Assembly (NCBI GenBank): GCA_949987705.1
Contig: OX465281.1
Coordinates: forward strand, 99,294,326-99,358,325
From: Thereva unica
Taxonomy: Eukaryota > Arthropoda > Insecta > Diptera > Therevidae
Direction of reading: 5' to 3'
Length of the DNA: 64,000 nucleotides
Positions within the stretch are counted from its first letter, which is position 1, and every line of letters begins with the position of its first letter. This document shows, one piece after another, positions 55,363 to 64,000 of this stretch. The notes beneath the pieces were generated by a model that was not told where the DNA came from, ran no database searches, and saw only the letters and a program-made list of their open reading frames with translations. The position numbers and the translations under genes were made by a program.

Positions 55363-55748
55363 TTATATATCTATTTTTGATGGTTGGTCAAAATCAGGAT
55401 CGGCGAGTTGTAGGCCTGCAATGTGCGTCCATTTGTCTCTACGTATTGTTTGAGACGGCATCAGCTGAGTAAGCGTTGACATTACGAGGCAGTCGAGAGT
55501 ATATGACCACGACTGGTCAATGAGCGAAACAATATCAAATGTGACTGAATTTTTAGCGACACCAGCGATGCATTTCATTGCGCCAAGGATAGTGACATTT
55601 GTTTTTTTCTTTGGCACTCCAAGAAGATTGGCCAACGATGATGTCACAAAATTCGATTCAGACCCTTGATCAAGTAGAGCTCGCATTTTAATTCGTCGTC
55701 CGTCTGATGATTGTGCAAAAACAATGGCTGTTGCTAGTAAGACTGATG
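55363..55748 (-). pseudogene. pol: BEL/Pao protease
   Basis: The aspartic protease motif ALLDQGSESNFV lies at residues 3-14 of the frame 55363-55686, and a hydrophobic lead-in (SVLLATAIVFAQSS) is encoded just upstream to 55748. After that the reading continues across the LINE-3 insertion into gag. The protease matures Gag-Pol. No stop is seen within the domain. Confidence 0.88.
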
Positions 55749-55761
55749 GATTGTTGAGAAG

Positions 55762-58222
55762 GTTTTGAGGTTTTTCGCTCTATTCCAAGGGGAGACATCA
55801 TTGTTTTAATGGGTGACTTAAACGCACAGATCGGCCGTGACAACACCGGCCTAGAACATACAATTGGAAACCAAGGCCTAAGCCAAGTTATCAATAACAA
55901 TGGTGAGCTTTTCGTTGACTTTTGTAGTTCCCACCAACTCATGGTAGGTTGAACTTACTTTTGTCACAAGAAGATACACAAAGAGACCTGGGTATCGCCC
56001 GATGGTAGAACGAGAAATCAGATAGATCACGTGGCCGTCAGCCGCAGATGGAGAACTATCCTTGAGGATGTCAGGAGTTTCAGGGGAGCGGATACTGGAA
56101 GCGACCACCATTTGGTTGAAGCAACTATTCGCCTTAAAATCGCCGCAATCAGAAACGTGCAACAAACTGCTAGAACCCGTAGACGGTTTAACGTAGACCT
56201 CCTGCGGGAGAGCGTTAAAAAGCGGGAATTCGCTGGAAACCTGCAAGACTTATTAAACCAGCAAATCGTTTCTGACGACACAAATATTGAAGAATTGTGG
56301 AGTACGACGAAGGGCGCGATAATGACGGCTGCGGAAATGAGCATGGGTTATGTCCAAAGAAACCAGCAACACTGGATCTCGGACACAACCTGGAAAAAAA
56401 TAGAACGCAGAAGGGCCCTCAAAAATAACGTAAACTCTACAAACGACCCGGAAAGACGTCACCAATTAGAACGGGAATACTCCCAATTACATCGGGAGGT
56501 TAAGAGAAGTGTCCGGCGTGATAAAAGGAAGCAGATAAATGAGCTCGCAGAAAACGGGGAAAACGCGGCAAACACTGGCAACAGTAAGGTGCTGTACCAA
56601 ATCACTAAACAGCTCTCGGGAAAGCACTCTACTGAAAAGCATGCCGTTAAGAGTGCGGATGGAAGGCTGCTGTGCAGCGACGAAGAGCAACTTCAAAGAT
56701 GGAGAGATTACTTCTTCGCCGCCCTGAATGGTACACTTACACAGGAACCTCAGGAAAACAACAACAATGCACAGCCAATAAGAATCGCCACTCGGGCCCC
56801 ATCCAAGACGGAAATAGTAACCGCAATTCATGCGATGGCCAATGGTAAAGCAGCAGGAAAAGATGGCATCCCGCCAGAATTGTTGAAAGCCGACTCAAGC
56901 CTCATAGCAGATGCGCTTCAGCCAATCCTAGAAATCGCATGGAACACCTGTACCTTTCCGGAGGATTGGACGGAAGGTATCATAGTCAAAATACCAAAAA
57001 AGGGGGACCTAACAATATGCGACAACTGGAGAGGTATCTGTTTATTATCTACTGTGGGCAAAATTTTGTCCCATATATTACTATCTAGGATAAGTGAGAC
57101 AGTTGATCGAACGCTTAGGAGGCAGCAGGCCGGATCCAGGAAGGGCCGCTCCTGTATTGATCATATTAACACCTTGAGAATAATAGTGGAGCAGTCTACT
57201 GAATTCCGATCCCCCCTTTACCTTGCTTTCGTAGACTATGAGAAAGCGTTCGACTCGGTTAATAGGAGCTTCATTTGGAAGGCACTACGGCGACGTGGAC
57301 TGCCGGATAAAATAATAGAATTGATAAAAGCCCTATATAACAATTCCAAATGCAGAGTTCTCCACAATGGAAAATTATCTGACAGCTTTGAGGTGAGCTC
57401 AGGAGTACGACAAGGATGCCTACTTTCGCCTTTACTATTCCTTATAGTAATAAATGACATCCTTGTCAGGACCTCAAAAACATGTTTAACAATTTGGCAA
57501 CAGAAAGTAGTCCAGCAGGCTTAAGGCTAAATCCGACTAAAACTAAAGAAATGCGGATAAATTCAAACACCATTGAACGGACAGCGCTGAATAACCGTGA
57601 CGTGGAACTGGTAAATAAATTCTGCTACCTCGGTAGCATTATTACCGAAAATGGTGGGGCAGAAGAAGACGTCAGTTCCAGAATAAATAAAGCACGAGGC
57701 GCATATGCATGCCTGTCCCACATATGGAGATCAACGGTGATTTCCACTAACATTAAATTGCGGCTGTTCAACTCCAACGTTAAGGCAGTTCTTTTGTATG
57801 GTTGCGAAACATGGAAAGTCACCCAATTCATCACAGGGCGCCTACAAGTCTTCATCAACAGATGCCTTCGTCGTATCCTAAAAATCCGCTGGCAAGATAG
57901 AATTTCAAACGAAGAACTATGGCCCCGTGCCGGCCAAGAAAGGATAGACGAACAAATCAGGCGAAGGAAATGGAATTGGGTTGGCCACACCTTGCGACGC
58001 GAAAACGAAAATCTAGCCAGACAGGCCCTTGACTGGAATCCGCAAGGTTCCTGTCGAGTAGGAAGACCGAGAACAACGTGCAGGAGAACCCTTCTAGAAG
58101 AAGCCGCAACAATTGGGAGATCCTGGTCGGAGCTAGCAGCTGTCGCGCAAAACAGAGTCCGCTGGAGGGCAACTGTTTCCGCCCTATGTCCCATGAGGGA
58201 TTAAAGGAGTCTAAAGAAAGAA
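55762..58222 (+). mobile_element. LINE-3, 5'-truncated, inserted in BEL gag-protease
   Basis: The 13-bp target duplication GATTGTTGAGAAG lies at 55749-55761 and 58223-58235. The left end starts inside the endonuclease, and the right end has a short A/G-rich tail. Excision restores the BEL reading frame. The family is an APE-endonuclease LINE with an RQGCLLSP-type RT (RTE-like or related; assignment tentative). Confidence 0.93.
55765..58204 (+). pseudogene. LINE-3 endonuclease-reverse transcriptase, deleted
   Basis: The endonuclease C-terminal half shows IVLMGDLNAQIGRDNTGL (55800-55850), then SPDGRTRNQIDHVAVSRRW and GSDHHLV (frame 56031-57524). RT motifs: GKAAGKDGIPPELLK, IPKKGDLTICDNWRGI, QQAGSRKGRSCIDHINTL, FVDYEKAFDSVN, SSGVRQGCLLSPLLF. 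The frame then jumps to a second frame (57482-58204) that starts after the catalytic ADD block, so the RT active site is missing by a deletion. A stop also sits near 55950. The C-terminal region (WVGHTLRRE and GRPRTTCRRTL) is normal for the family. Confidence 0.9.
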
Positions 58223-58235
58223 GATTGTTGAGAAG

Positions 58236-59432
58236 AGTGTTGTTGGCCACGTGGGAGCTAGTTGCATTGATTACGTGACTTTGAATTGGTGAAGACGTGT
58301 TATCATTGGAAGCTTGCTGATCAGTTGGTACAGTTGATGGTTGATGGATCATCGGGTGATGCTTTTGGTGCGTATTGAGGGTGTGTCCAGGTCTAAGACA
58401 ATTTCTGCAAAGTTGATGAATATGCAAAAACTTTATTCGTTCTTTGACAGGCTTTGCTCTCTTTACAACTCGGGCAAAGCCTCATTGATGACGAATAATG
58501 CGTGCGGGTGATGATCTTAGATGATCTTGATGAATTGGCTGGTGTATCCGTAGAGTAAGCGTGATTGTCCTTGAATGCACTTAATGCATGTAATCTCCCT
58601 TTCAGATATCGCTGAAGAGATCCAAATGACGGTACGTCATTGGATGAACTTAACGATGTTTCCCAGTCTTTACGAGTGCTACGGTCTAGTTTAAACGTGA
58701 GTAAATAAACAAGCCATTCATCCCAATGCTCCACAGGACGTGATAGATTTTCGAGAGCTCGAACTGATTGGTTAAATTCATCAATGACTCTACGGAGTTC
58801 AACGGGTGACTCAGAAGCCATACCCGATAAAGTAATTAACACGTTTAAGTTTGCATTAACAAGGAGTCGTTGATTATTATATCTCTCTGTTAGTATTTTC
58901 CAGGCAGCATGATAGTTTGCATTTGTAAGATGCTTCACCTGTGATGCTTGGCTTTAGGTAGTGTAATTTCTGAACATCATTAAGTGAGGTGTTATTGTCA
59001 ATCAAAGACATGTGTGTGTCATAAAACGAAGGCCATTCGCGATAGGAACCACTAAAGTGGGGTAAATCTATCTTTGGTAATCGTTTTGTCGTAGATTGAG
59101 CGGCAATTGGTGTGGAAGCCAACATCGATGAGTTATGTGATATTTTAAATGGTGCTAATTGCTCCAGTTAGACGCTTCGATATAAGCTTGTTCCACAATT
59201 GCAAGACATCTTCTTTTAGTACGTTTTCATTAACCTTTTGGTCAGCGTTCGCAACTTCAACTAGTTCATCATAACTTGTTAAGTATTCATTCCAATATCC
59301 TTCCAACAGTTCTATGCAGGCCTTAAGAAAAGATTCAGTACTTTTATCTTTGCCTGTCTTTTGAGTGTTGATTAAGAATTTTGTGATCCAATTTGCACGA
59401 CAAACTGTCTTTTCTTTTAGCTTGTCAAACAT
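58236..59432 (-). pseudogene. gag: BEL/Pao gag
   Basis: In minus-strand order: an N-terminal part (59145-59432, LLEGYWNEYLTSYDELVEVA), a middle part (58877-59125, LPHFSGSYREWPSFYD and LNDVQKLHYLK, the DUF1759-type retroviral gag region) and a C-terminal part (58393-58938) with VEHWDEWLVYLL. A zinc-finger-like Cys block (CPSCKES and CRNCLRPGHT, near 58370-58460) follows. The parts are in different frames, with frameshifts near 59140, 58940 and 58440. The frame goes on to the protease across LINE-3. Confidence 0.88.
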
Positions 59433-59695
59433 TTTTTATAGCCGTGATTGTGTTTCAAAAAATGTGTATGAAAAATTATATAAATTATATGTACGTAGGA
59501 CGAAAATTCAAAGTTAATGAAAAAAATGTTTATAAATTTAATAATAAAATCGATCAATTTAACTCATTTAGTCAGGAAGATTGTATATATGTGACCATAT
59601 GAAATAATATGCTGAAATTGAAGGCCAGTAAAAATGCGTATTATGTGTAAATTTATTACAAATGCATTAAATTGAAATGTTTTGTTAGTACTTTA
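59433..59695. other. No gene recognised; expected BEL 5' leader region
   Basis: AT-rich sequence without similarity to the BEL 3' LTR at 39875-40262, so the 5' LTR is missing or too diverged. Confidence 0.5.
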
Positions 59696-59989
59696 GGCTG
59701 CCTTCACACTGAATAAAGCAAAACGTTTTATAAGAACAAAACGAAAAAACATTCAAGCATTGTGACTAGGCTGTATTCACACCAAATAAAGCAAAAAAAC
59801 AAAAATAGATTGCTTCGAAAGTATGCTTTATTAAAGTGAATAAGGTACAAAACATTTCAGTAACAATTGTGATATCAATCATGTTGCACGGTGTCGATGA
59901 GGAAATCATTAGCATTCATTTTTAATAATTGCAGCAGAAAGTGAAACTGAGTGAAAGTCGCGTAAATGTTGGGTGCACCCACTTAATCA

Positions 59990-60150
59990 ACGTCGAACAG
60001 AAGATAATATTATTTTAAGTTTTCTGGACGAGTTGAGAAATGATGAAGCAAAATTTAAGAACTATGTATGTCAGAATGGCTCTAAAAACTTTCGATAAAT
60101 TGTTGCAGTTGATCGGAAATAGAATTTCAATGATTGACACAAACTGCTTT
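59990..60150 (+). pseudogene. Harbinger transposase, N-terminal fragment
   Basis: It reads LDELRNDEAKFKNY in one frame and VRMALKTFDKLLQLIGNRI in the next (frameshift near 60070), followed by MIDTN. This is the usual start of the HARBI1-like nuclease region. It ends where the minus-strand BESS gene begins, so a large internal deletion is likely. Confidence 0.7.
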
Positions 60151-60440
60151 TTTTCATTTAATTTGGTCAAATCTGGTAACAAGCTTTTCAAAAACAACAA
60201 GTTAGCATTTTCTGGCTCGTTTACAGTTTTGGTTCGTGCACGCAGAAACTCGACCATTGGTTCAGCTATTTTTTCTGTAAAAGTCACTGGTTTGGTTTTT
60301 TGAAACTGCGGAAGGGGTGTATAGTTCATCCCTTGAGGTCGAGGGCCCTTCATTTTAGGCTACGATACTTTAGTTTTCCCACGACCGCCTCGCTTGAATA
60401 TTTGAATTCTGTGGTTTGGCGCGCGTAGAGTGTTCGAATT
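60145..60440 (-). pseudogene. BESS-domain protein of a Harbinger element, fragment
   Basis: The frame 60353 down to about 60150 contains FTEKIAEPMVEFLRAR, then ENANLLFLKSLLPDLTKLNE, which fits the BESS motif (LLPDL with hydrophobic spacing). PIF/Harbinger transposons often carry such a MADF/SANT-BESS DNA-binding partner in opposite orientation. The MADF part is absent. The rest of the frame (to 60015) is the antisense of the transposase. Confidence 0.6.
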
Positions 60441-60699
60441 CGCTTTCATATTTTTATTAATTTTTTATAATAAAAAGAAATTTTTTAAATATGTTATTAC
60501 ATTGCTTTTAGTGAAATTTTCCGCTCTTTTACGTGGTGTAATTAGTTTTTTTGGATTTTTATTTTTTATTTTTTGAGATATAACGCAAAAGCCAAATTTT
60601 CGAAATTGTTTTCGAAATTGTGAAGTTAGCATACACTTTAGAGCAGCAAAGTTTTGTTTATCGTGTTCTACACCCAAAAAAGTACCAATAATCCAATTT

Positions 60700-60919
60700 T
60701 CAGCGATATCACATTTTGTGCAGGGTCAAAGTCTTTGACAATTGGGCTAGAAAGGAAATTGGAGAATTGTGCGAGAAAGAAGACGAAGATGAAGAAAAAT
60801 CGGGCAACATCATCTATTCGGGAGTCATCATCAACTATATTAGCGTACGCGAGGAATTGGTTAAATATTTTAATTCAGAGGCAGGTGCTGTAATATGGCA
60901 GGAGAAATACTGTTATTGA
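60700..60919 (+). pseudogene. Harbinger transposase, C-terminal fragment
   Basis: The frame 60716-60919 ends with SVREELVKYFNSEAG-type text (VREELVKYFNSEAGAVIWQ), which matches the usual end of insect HARBI1-like transposases. It is preceded by an acidic EKEDEDEEKSG stretch. The catalytic middle part is missing. Confidence 0.65.
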
Positions 60920-61444
60920 TTTTTTATGTCTTTTCAAAACAAATTGTTTTCAACAACGATCTAGGTACTGTTTATTATAAACTTGTATTCCTCTCTCTGC
61001 TTTCCTTAATTACGGTCTATACAAAAAAGATTACCAGTGCATTTCATTTCAGATGCAAATTCCATCCAAAGCTGATCTATAACACCTTTATCACTGTGTT
61101 CTTTTAATTTAAAATTATACAGCAGTGGGCAACTTTCCACCAAAAAAATTAATTTTTCCGCTTTGATTTCCATCTTTGATATGTACTATGTATATTAAAT
61201 TTATTAAATTCCAAAATTGACTGATAAAACATAGGAATTTGTATCGACACAAAGCATGCTTTTTCGATTCATTTTCATGTTTTGTTGCTTTTTTGTTTTG
61301 ATTGTGCAGGTGTGAATAGTTTGTATCACATAGAACGTCATTCTTGGGCACTGTGTTTATTGGACGCTTTTGTTTTGATTTTGGTTTGCTTCCTTGCTTT
61401 TGTTTTGGTTTTGTTCGTATAAATATGAATAACGATAATTATAT

Positions 61445-61580
61445 GTCAGGGGTCATCCATAAAATACGTGCGCGAAAATGGCCAAAAACTAGATCCCCCC
61501 TCCCCCCTCGTGCGCTTTTGTAATTTTTCTCGAGACCCCCCCCCTCAAAGTACGTCCGTTTTTTAAAAAATTCCCCCCTG
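61445..61580. repeat. Fragment of a dispersed 'GGGGTCATCCATAAAATACG' repeat
   Basis: AGGGGTCATCCATAAAATAC is a text I know from insect repeat ends (TIR-type elements). A C-rich tract follows (61495-61545). The other end is not visible. Confidence 0.45.
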
Positions 61581-61757
61581 AAATGTCATGAAAAAAAAGT
61601 TTAGTGTTCCATCTTATTCCTGTCTTTATTTAAAAACAACATTCCAAACATTAATAAACTTTTTCTTTATAATTGTTAACGTATTAAAAAAATCGATTCT
61701 CTACAATATCACACAATTGTACGTTATCCTTACTAATATTATAAATGCGAAAGTAAC

Positions 61758-61806
<49 letters not shown>
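61758..61806. repeat. (CTGT)n microsatellite, about 12 copies
   Basis: Continuous TCTG/CTGT repeats lie in the 5' part of the Helitron-like element. Confidence 0.95.
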
Positions 61807-61974
61807 TACGCTTTCACGCCTAAACCACTAAACCGATTTTGATGAAATTTGCAACAGACATAGTTTAGACCTTATGGAGAACAAAAGGGTTGAAGGGGGT
61901 GAAATGGGGTTCAATAAGTTGCAAGGGGATTTTTTTCTATTGTATAAAAAGTAACTGACTGACAGACAACGCAC

Positions 61975-63680
61975 AACTTAAACCGCTAGAGCTAAAGGGC
62001 TGAAATTTTGACTGTGCATCCCTATAATGGCGTGGACATCCACTAAAAAGCGATTTTTCGAAATTCATCCCCTAAGGGGGTGAAATGGGGTTTATCCAAA
62101 CCGCTGGAGCTATAGGGCTGAAATTTGGACAGTGCATCCCTATAATGACGTTTACATCCACTAAAAAACGATTTTTTGAAATTCATCCCCTAAGGGGGTG
62201 AAATAGGGTTTTTCCAAACCGTTGGAGCTATAGGGCTGAAATTTTGACAGTGCATCCCTATAATGGCGTGGACATCCACTAAGAAGCGATTTTTCGAAAT
62301 TCATCCCCTAAGGGGTGAAATGGGGTTTATCCAAACCGCTGGAGCTATAGGGCTGAAATTTGGACAGTGCATCCCTATAATGACGTTTACATCCACTAAA
62401 AAACGATTTTTTGAAATTCATCCCCTAAGGGGGTGAAATAGGGTTTTTCCAAACCGTTGGAGCTATAGGGCTGAAATTTTGACAGTGTATCCCTATAATG
62501 GCGTGGACATCCACTAAGAAGCGATTTTTCGAAATTCATCCCCTAAGGGGGTGAAATGGGGTTTACCCAAACCGCTGGAGCTATAGGGCTGAAATTTTGA
62601 CAGTGCATCCCTATAATGACGTTTACATCCACTAAAAAGCGATTTTTCGAAATTCATCCCCTAAGGGGGTGAAATGGGGTTTATCCAAACCGTTGGAGCT
62701 ATAGGGCTGAAATTTTGACAGTGCATCCCTATAATGGCGTGGACATCCACTAAGAAACGATTTTTCGAAATTCATCCCCTAAGGGGGTGAAATGGGGTCT
62801 ATCCAAACCGTTGGAGCTATAGGGCTGAAATTTTTACAGTGTATCCCTATAATGGCGTGGACATCCACTAAGAAGCGATTTTTCGAAATTCATCCCCTAA
62901 GCGGGTTTACCCAAACCGCTGGAGCTATAGGGCTGAAAGTTTGACAGTGCATCCCTATAATGACGTTTACATCCACTAAAAAGCGATTTTTCGAAATTCA
63001 TTCCCTAAGGGGGTGAAATGGGGTTTATCCAAACCGTTGGAGCTATACGGCTGAAATTTTGACAGTGCATCTCTATAATGGCGTGGACATCCACTATAAA
63101 GCAATTTTTCGAAATTCATCCCCTAAGGGTGTGAAATGGGGTTTATACAAACCCCTAAAGCTATACGGCTGAAATTTTGACAGTGCATCCCTATAATGAC
63201 GTTTACATCCACTAAAGAGCGATTTTTCGAAATTCATCCCCTAAGGGTGTGAAATGGGGTTTTTACAAACCGCTAAAGCTATAGGGCTGAAATTTGGACA
63301 GTGCATCTCTATAATGGAGTGGACATCCTCTATAAAACGATTTTTCGAAATTCATCCCCTAAGGGGGTGAAATGGGGTTTATCCAAACCGCTGGAGCTAT
63401 AGGGCTGAAATTTTGACAGTGCATCCCTATAGTGGCGTGGACATCCACTAAGAAGCGATTTTTTGAAATTCATCCCCTAAGGGGGTGAAATGGGGTTTTT
63501 CCAAACCGTTGGAGCTATAGGGCTGAAATTTCGACAGTGCATCCCTATAATGACATGGACATCCACTAAGAGGCGGGTACTCGAAATTCATCCCCTAAGG
63601 GGATGAAATGGGGTTAACCCAAACCTCTGAAGCTGAAGGGCTGAAATTTTGACAGTGCATCCCTATAATCACGTAGAAAT
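61975..63680 (+). repeat. 118-bp tandem array, about 14-15 units with two alternating subtypes
   Basis: Each unit has GAGCTATAGGGCTGAAATTT, CAGTGCATCCCTATAATG, CATCCACTAA and TTCATCCCCTAAGGGG. Subtype 1 has GGCGTGGACATCC and subtype 2 GACGTTTACATCC. They alternate over most of the array (1-2-1-2-1-2-1-1-2-1-2-1-1), so a dimer of about 236 bp was probably the unit of expansion. The unit resembles the unique text at 61810-61860 (CTAAACCACTAAACCG). Confidence 0.95.
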
Positions 63681-63689
63681 GAATGACTC

Positions 63690-64000
63690 GAAATTCAGTT
63701 TATTTAATATTCATTTGTGATTGCTTCATAATTTCTTACATCCACGTAAATAGGCGAACAAACTTAACGAACGTTCGTCAAACCCTAAAATGTCACTTTT
63801 CTTGATGACATATACATGCCAATCTACTTTAAAACTTGCAGATTTGTTGAGGAGAGGTGATATTCGCAGTAATTTGTTTACCATATTTATTAAAAAAATG
63901 CACTATAATAAACCCTTTTTAGGGATAATAACAGCTGACTTTTTTGTTGGTTTTTTTAAGGAAAACATTGCACATAATAAACAGTTTTTAAAGGCGTTGC
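63690..64000. other. No gene recognised
   Basis: AT-rich tail of the window with CACTATAATAAAC and CACATAATAAACAG repeated near 63901 and 63971. Nothing else is seen. Confidence 0.5.

Larger units (their letters stand above)
39875..59432 (-). mobile_element. BEL/Pao LTR retrotransposon opened by nested insertions
   Basis: In minus-strand order, gag (59432-58236), protease (55748-55363), RT (55322-54014) and integrase (41760-40375) are followed by a 3' LTR. The pieces are collinear, and reading frame resumes across the LINE-3 insertion in gag-protease. The RT and integrase pieces are separated by 12 kb of other elements, and the RNase H region is missing at that junction. No 5' LTR was found beyond 59432. 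The element is defective by stops, frameshifts, deletion and loss of a catalytic RT residue. Confidence 0.85.
59696..61440. mobile_element. PIF/Harbinger transposon remnant
   Basis: The left end reads TTA then GGCTGCCTTCACACTGAATA, and a related GGCTGTATTCACACC copy follows at 59768. Near 61290-61320 GCTTTTTTGTTTTG and GGTGTGAATAG form an inverted counterpart. The interior holds both Harbinger-type genes in fragments: a transposase (plus strand) and a BESS-domain protein (minus strand). Exact right end and target duplication are not clear. Confidence 0.65.
61727..63680 (+). mobile_element. Helitron-like element, 5' end followed by a 118-bp array
   Basis: A|TCCTTACTAATATTATAAAT at 61726/61727 followed by GCGAAAGT and a (CTGT)n run is a well-known start of Helitron-type or related repeats in insects. 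CGATTTTGATGAAATTTG follows. A tandem array of 118-bp units occupies 61980-63670. No CTRR end with hairpin was found before the window ends. Confidence 0.55.

Noticed and set aside
57625..58194. 189-codon minus-strand frame
   Set aside because: Antisense of the LINE-3 C-terminal region.

Overview
The window looks like intergenic DNA from an insect nuclear genome. The evidence is an errantivirus-type Gypsy element with an env gene, a BEL/Pao element, APE-endonuclease LINEs, Tigger and Tc1 remnants, PIF/Harbinger and hAT debris, and Helitrons that carry long minisatellites. The order of insect is not proven (Diptera is plausible). I found no host protein-coding gene, no rRNA and no CRISPR array. 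Nearly everything that can be recognised is a transposable element, a relic of one, or a repeat array, and many are nested inside each other.

Layout. 0.3-0.6 kb: possible small MITE. 0.71-9.71 kb: a young errantivirus-like LTR retrotransposon (gag-pol-env). Its LTRs are almost identical, but the coding region is broken by a 488-bp inverted duplication in gag, a deletion in the RT, a frameshift in the integrase and a TTA-flanked MITE inside the env membrane anchor. 10.2-11.0 kb: decayed 3' end of a LINE. 11.4-13.9 kb: a fold-back structure. 14.2-14.8 kb: BEL/Pao pol relic. 16.65-31.95 kb: a block bounded by hAT-like inverted termini and a perfect 8-bp target duplication. It holds a Tigger relic, a Helitron with about 28 minisatellite units, a second array, a near-perfect 2331-bp tandem duplication and a 506-bp-arm palindrome. 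32-39.9 kb: dispersed repeats, MITEs, tRNA-like SINE heads, and an inverted-repeat element enclosing an N-terminal Helitron gene fragment. 39.9-59.4 kb: one minus-strand BEL/Pao element opened by nested insertions (LINE-1, which is split by LINE-2 and by a 2.6-kb inverted-repeat element; LINE-2 is followed by a Helitron and a Tc1 relic; LINE-3 lies in gag with a 13-bp target duplication). 59.7-61.4 kb: PIF/Harbinger remnant. 61.7-63.7 kb: Helitron-like 5' end followed by a 118-bp tandem array with alternating subtypes.

The genes do not form a cellular pathway. They are pieces of selfish elements. The clearest functional logic is in the nesting order, which can be read from target-site duplications and from reading frames that resume when an insertion is removed. 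The best candidates for something undescribed are the self-primed-looking inverted duplication in gag, the 15.3-kb hAT-bounded block, the 51.2-53.8 kb inverted-repeat element with an unplaced acidic-tailed protein, and the inverted-repeat element that carries a piece of a Helitron gene. All calls come from reading the sequence by eye. Family names for LINEs are tentative, and counts of mismatches or repeat units are approximate.
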